NCBI GenBank assembly: GCA_022704885.1
Contig: JAKJFO010000199.1
Location: 1 to 7,643, forward strand
Direction of reading: 5' to 3'
Source of the DNA: Candidatus Rifleibacteriota bacterium
Lineage (GTDB): Bacteria; Riflebacteria; Ozemobacteria; Ozemobacterales; Ozemobacteraceae
DNA: 7,643 nt
This document shows, piece by piece, positions 5,757 to 7,643 of the stretch; the stretch's first letter is position 1, and each line of letters starts with the position of its first letter. The notes beneath the pieces are model-generated. The model had not been told where the DNA came from. It was given only the letters and a program-made list of their open reading frames with translations, and made no database searches. The position numbers were made by a program, and so were the translations under genes.

Positions 5757-7643
5757 ATGTCGCTTAGAATCAATCAAAACGTTCTGTCAATCAAGACCTA
5801 TGCCAGTCTTTCGCAGACCAGCAACCGACTCGAAAAGTCGATTCAGAAGCTCAGTTCAGGGCTGAGAATCAACTCAGCCGCCGATGACGCAGCCGGCCTC
5901 GCAATCAGCGAGAAGATGCGCCGCCAGATCAGAGGCCTCAACCGCGCCGCCCTCAATGCCCAGGATGGTATTTCCATGATCCAGACGGCAGAAGGCGCCC
6001 TAAACGAATCGCAGAGTATTCTTCAGAGAATGCGCGAACTTGCGATTCAGGCCTCGAACGACACTCTGACCTCAAATGACCGCCTCGAAATCCAGAAAGA
6101 GGTCAATCAGCTGCGCACTGAGATCGACCGCATTTCACAGGGTACCGAATTCAACACCAAGAAACTGCTCGATGGCAGCCAGTCTGCTTTGATCAGTTCA
6201 AGTTCAAAAGCTGTCAACGGTATCGTTGTCGGCAACGCTGCCAATGGTGGCGATTATAAGGTCAGCATCGCTCTGCTCAACGGCGGTATTTCTCAGATGC
6301 AGAGGAGCCAGATGTTCACCGACAAGAATACCGGTGAACTGGCTGATGGCACGACCAAGCTCGAAGACATAGCTGAATTCTATGATGCCAATGGTCAGTT
6401 CATTCTTGATGCGCCGCAGAAGCTTACTATAACCGGTAATTCAAAAGACTCGAGCGTTACCGTTGACGGCCAGATGACTCTCAACGAGCTTGCCGGTGCC
6501 ATTCAGCAGGCGATCAACAGCAGCAACGGTCTGGATATGAAAAACTCTACCGCCGAAGTTGTGACCACAGCAGCTACCAATGTGTCTGGTCTCGGCGGTT
6601 ACATGCAGGTTGTTTCGGGTTCTGTGGGTGATCAGGGCGAATTTTCGATCGCCGGCCCGCAGAGTGTCGTAGATGCTCTTGGCTTTTCGGTTACCCGCGA
6701 ATCAAAGAACAATCTGGTACAGATCATGATCGAAGACGCCCAGGGTAACAAGACGACTGTTCGCACCAGCAGCGACCGTGCCAGCGGCCTGCTCGAAGGT
6801 ATCGATCTGCAGTTCAGCTCACAGGCTGCTCAGATTGCCGGTACCGGCGGAATACAGTCAGGACTTCGCCTGGATGCGAATCAGACCTTTACCATTTCAG
6901 CCGGTGCTTCAAGCGTTGCAGTTACGGTTTCAGCCGGCGACTGGACCATGGAAGGTATTGCCCGCAGCATCAATCAGCAGATCGCTGATGCAATTTCAGG
7001 CGGTGAGACTGGCTTGCAGGGTTTGAATGCTTCTATTGTTGAAGGCGAACTGCAGCTGAGTTTCGAACCCCCGACTGTTTCGAATGGTACCACATTTACT
7101 ATTTCCGCTGCAGCAGCTGATGCTCTCGGTATTCAAAATGTCGGCCCCCTGAGTGGCTCTTACCAGGGAAACAAAGACGATTCGAAAATTATCGAGGGTT
7201 TCAGCCTCTACCATACAGTCGGTGGTACGGCTGTTACGTTTACCTTGTCGGATGCAGATAGCGCCCCCTCGGTTCTTAATGCCTATACAACCAACAATGA
7301 TGCTACGGTTGCCGATATGGTTGAGGTCAACAGCTGGATCGCTTCTGCCAATGCTCAGCTTGCCGCTGCTGACGTGCAGATCCGTGTTGATGAAGTCAAC
7401 GGTTCGCTTGCATTCACCTCGACCCGTGTCGGTCAGGAGAATCTCAGTGGCACGGCTGCTGCAAAAAGTCAGGTAACTCTTGCCGTGAGCGACCCGGATG
7501 CCATGAACACCTTTGGTCTCAAAAACAGTACAGCTCTTGGTTCTGGTGATACCAACTTCCGCATTCATGTCGTCGATAACAAACCGCAGTTCCAGATTGG
7601 TGCCGATGCCGGTCAGAGAATGCAGATCTCGATGGGTAACATG
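5757..7643 (+). CDS. fliC: Flagellin, 3'-partial (C-terminal domain outside window)
   Basis: This is a flagellar filament subunit with 629 residues visible and no stop before the window end. The start is fixed by AAGGAGG and by the canonical flagellin N-terminus, SLRINQNVLSIKTY. The conserved D0/D1 helices follow: KLSSGLRINSAADDAAGLAI, NAQDGISMIQTAEGALNE, and LQRMRELAIQASND from residue 89, then LRTEIDRIS and FNTKKLLDG. After residue 150 comes a long variable region with about three beta-rich Flagellin_IN-like modules (roughly 6423-6680, 6885-7135, 7230-7515). Each is followed by an ALGF, ALGI or TFGL-type sequence. The last visible residues, QFQIGADAGQRMQISMGNM, match the junction before the flagellin C domain. 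About 130 residues should therefore remain, giving a total near 740-760. No cysteine is seen. It is a paralog of the flagellin at the window start. A sigma-28-like promoter and a CsrA-like leader precede it. Confidence 0.95.
   Translation, partial: MSLRINQNVLSIKTYASLSQTSNRLEKSIQKLSSGLRINSAADDAAGLAISEKMRRQIRGLNRAALNAQDGISMIQTAEGALNESQSILQRMRELAIQASNDTLTSNDRLEIQKEVNQLRTEIDRISQGTEFNTKKLLDGSQSALISSSSKAVNGIVVGNAANGGDYKVSIALLNGGISQMQRSQMFTDKNTGELADGTTKLEDIAEFYDANGQFILDAPQKLTITGNSKDSSVTVDGQMTLNELAGAIQQAINSSNGLDMKNSTAEVVTTAATNVSGLGGYMQVVSGSVGDQGEFSIAGPQSVVDALGFSVTRESKNNLVQIMIEDAQGNKTTVRTSSDRASGLLEGIDLQFSSQAAQIAGTGGIQSGLRLDANQTFTISAGASSVAVTVSAGDWTMEGIARSINQQIADAISGGETGLQGLNASIVEGELQLSFEPPTVSNGTTFTISAAAADALGIQNVGPLSGSYQGNKDDSKIIEGFSLYHTVGGTAVTFTLSDADSAPSVLNAYTTNNDATVADMVEVNSWIASANAQLAAADVQIRVDEVNGSLAFTSTRVGQENLSGTAAAKSQVTLAVSDPDAMNTFGLKNSTALGSGDTNFRIHVVDNKPQFQIGADAGQRMQISMGNM

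Noticed and set aside
6778..7568. Open frames at 6778-7026 (+), 7153-7476 (+) and 6996-7568 (-)
   Set aside because: All lie inside the second flagellin in other frames or on the other strand. The flagellin frame is continuous from 5757 to the window end and carries clear flagellin motifs.

Overview
The window is bacterial. It has strong AAGGAG-type ribosome binding sites, short intergenic gaps, intrinsic terminators, flagellins and a recognisable sigma-54 promoter. Base composition looks balanced (about half G+C by eye) in the genes and AT-rich in the leader of the second flagellin. I cannot name the lineage. The very long flagellins, the sulfur-relay fusion protein and the repeat style suggest an environmental, possibly anaerobic bacterium. 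A candidate phylum such as Riflebacteria is a guess from general impression only.

Layout, all on the + strand. (1) Positions 3-2186 hold the 3' part of a large flagellin gene whose N-terminal end lies before the window; a strong terminator follows at 2215-2244. (2) Positions 2245-2560 are non-coding and repeat-rich: a 9-unit drifting hexamer array, an imperfect 29-bp inverted repeat, and a cluster of GTTTCG/CGAAAC half-sites. (3) A textbook -24/-12 sigma-54 promoter (2593-2609) precedes a two-gene operon. The first gene is thioredoxin (2646-2957). Twelve bases later comes an 815-residue fusion of CoA-disulfide/persulfide reductase, rhodanese, TusA and DsrE-like modules (2970-5417). The operon ends at a terminator at 5440-5479. 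(4) An AT-rich leader region (5480-5756) has a sigma-28-like promoter candidate and a GGA-rich 5' untranslated region. That region contains a hairpin presenting AAGGAA in its loop, close to the CsrA consensus. (5) A second large flagellin starts at 5757 and runs off the window end with 629 residues visible. It has no stop codon in the window, so a search limited to complete ORFs would miss it.

How the parts fit. The two flagellins are paralogs. They align through the variable region, but the first appears to carry four internal beta-rich modules and the second three. The operon between them looks like a thiol and persulfide handling unit: thioredoxin supplies reducing power, and the fusion protein has one candidate persulfide-carrying cysteine per module (Cys42, Cys509, Cys586, Cys776). 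Regulation appears layered, with sigma-54 for the redox operon. For the second flagellin a sigma-28-like promoter plus probable CsrA-type translational control is inferred. The best candidates for a second look are the CsrA-like leader, the sigma-54 promoter with its enhancer-like half-sites, and the composite repeat block at 2247-2473.
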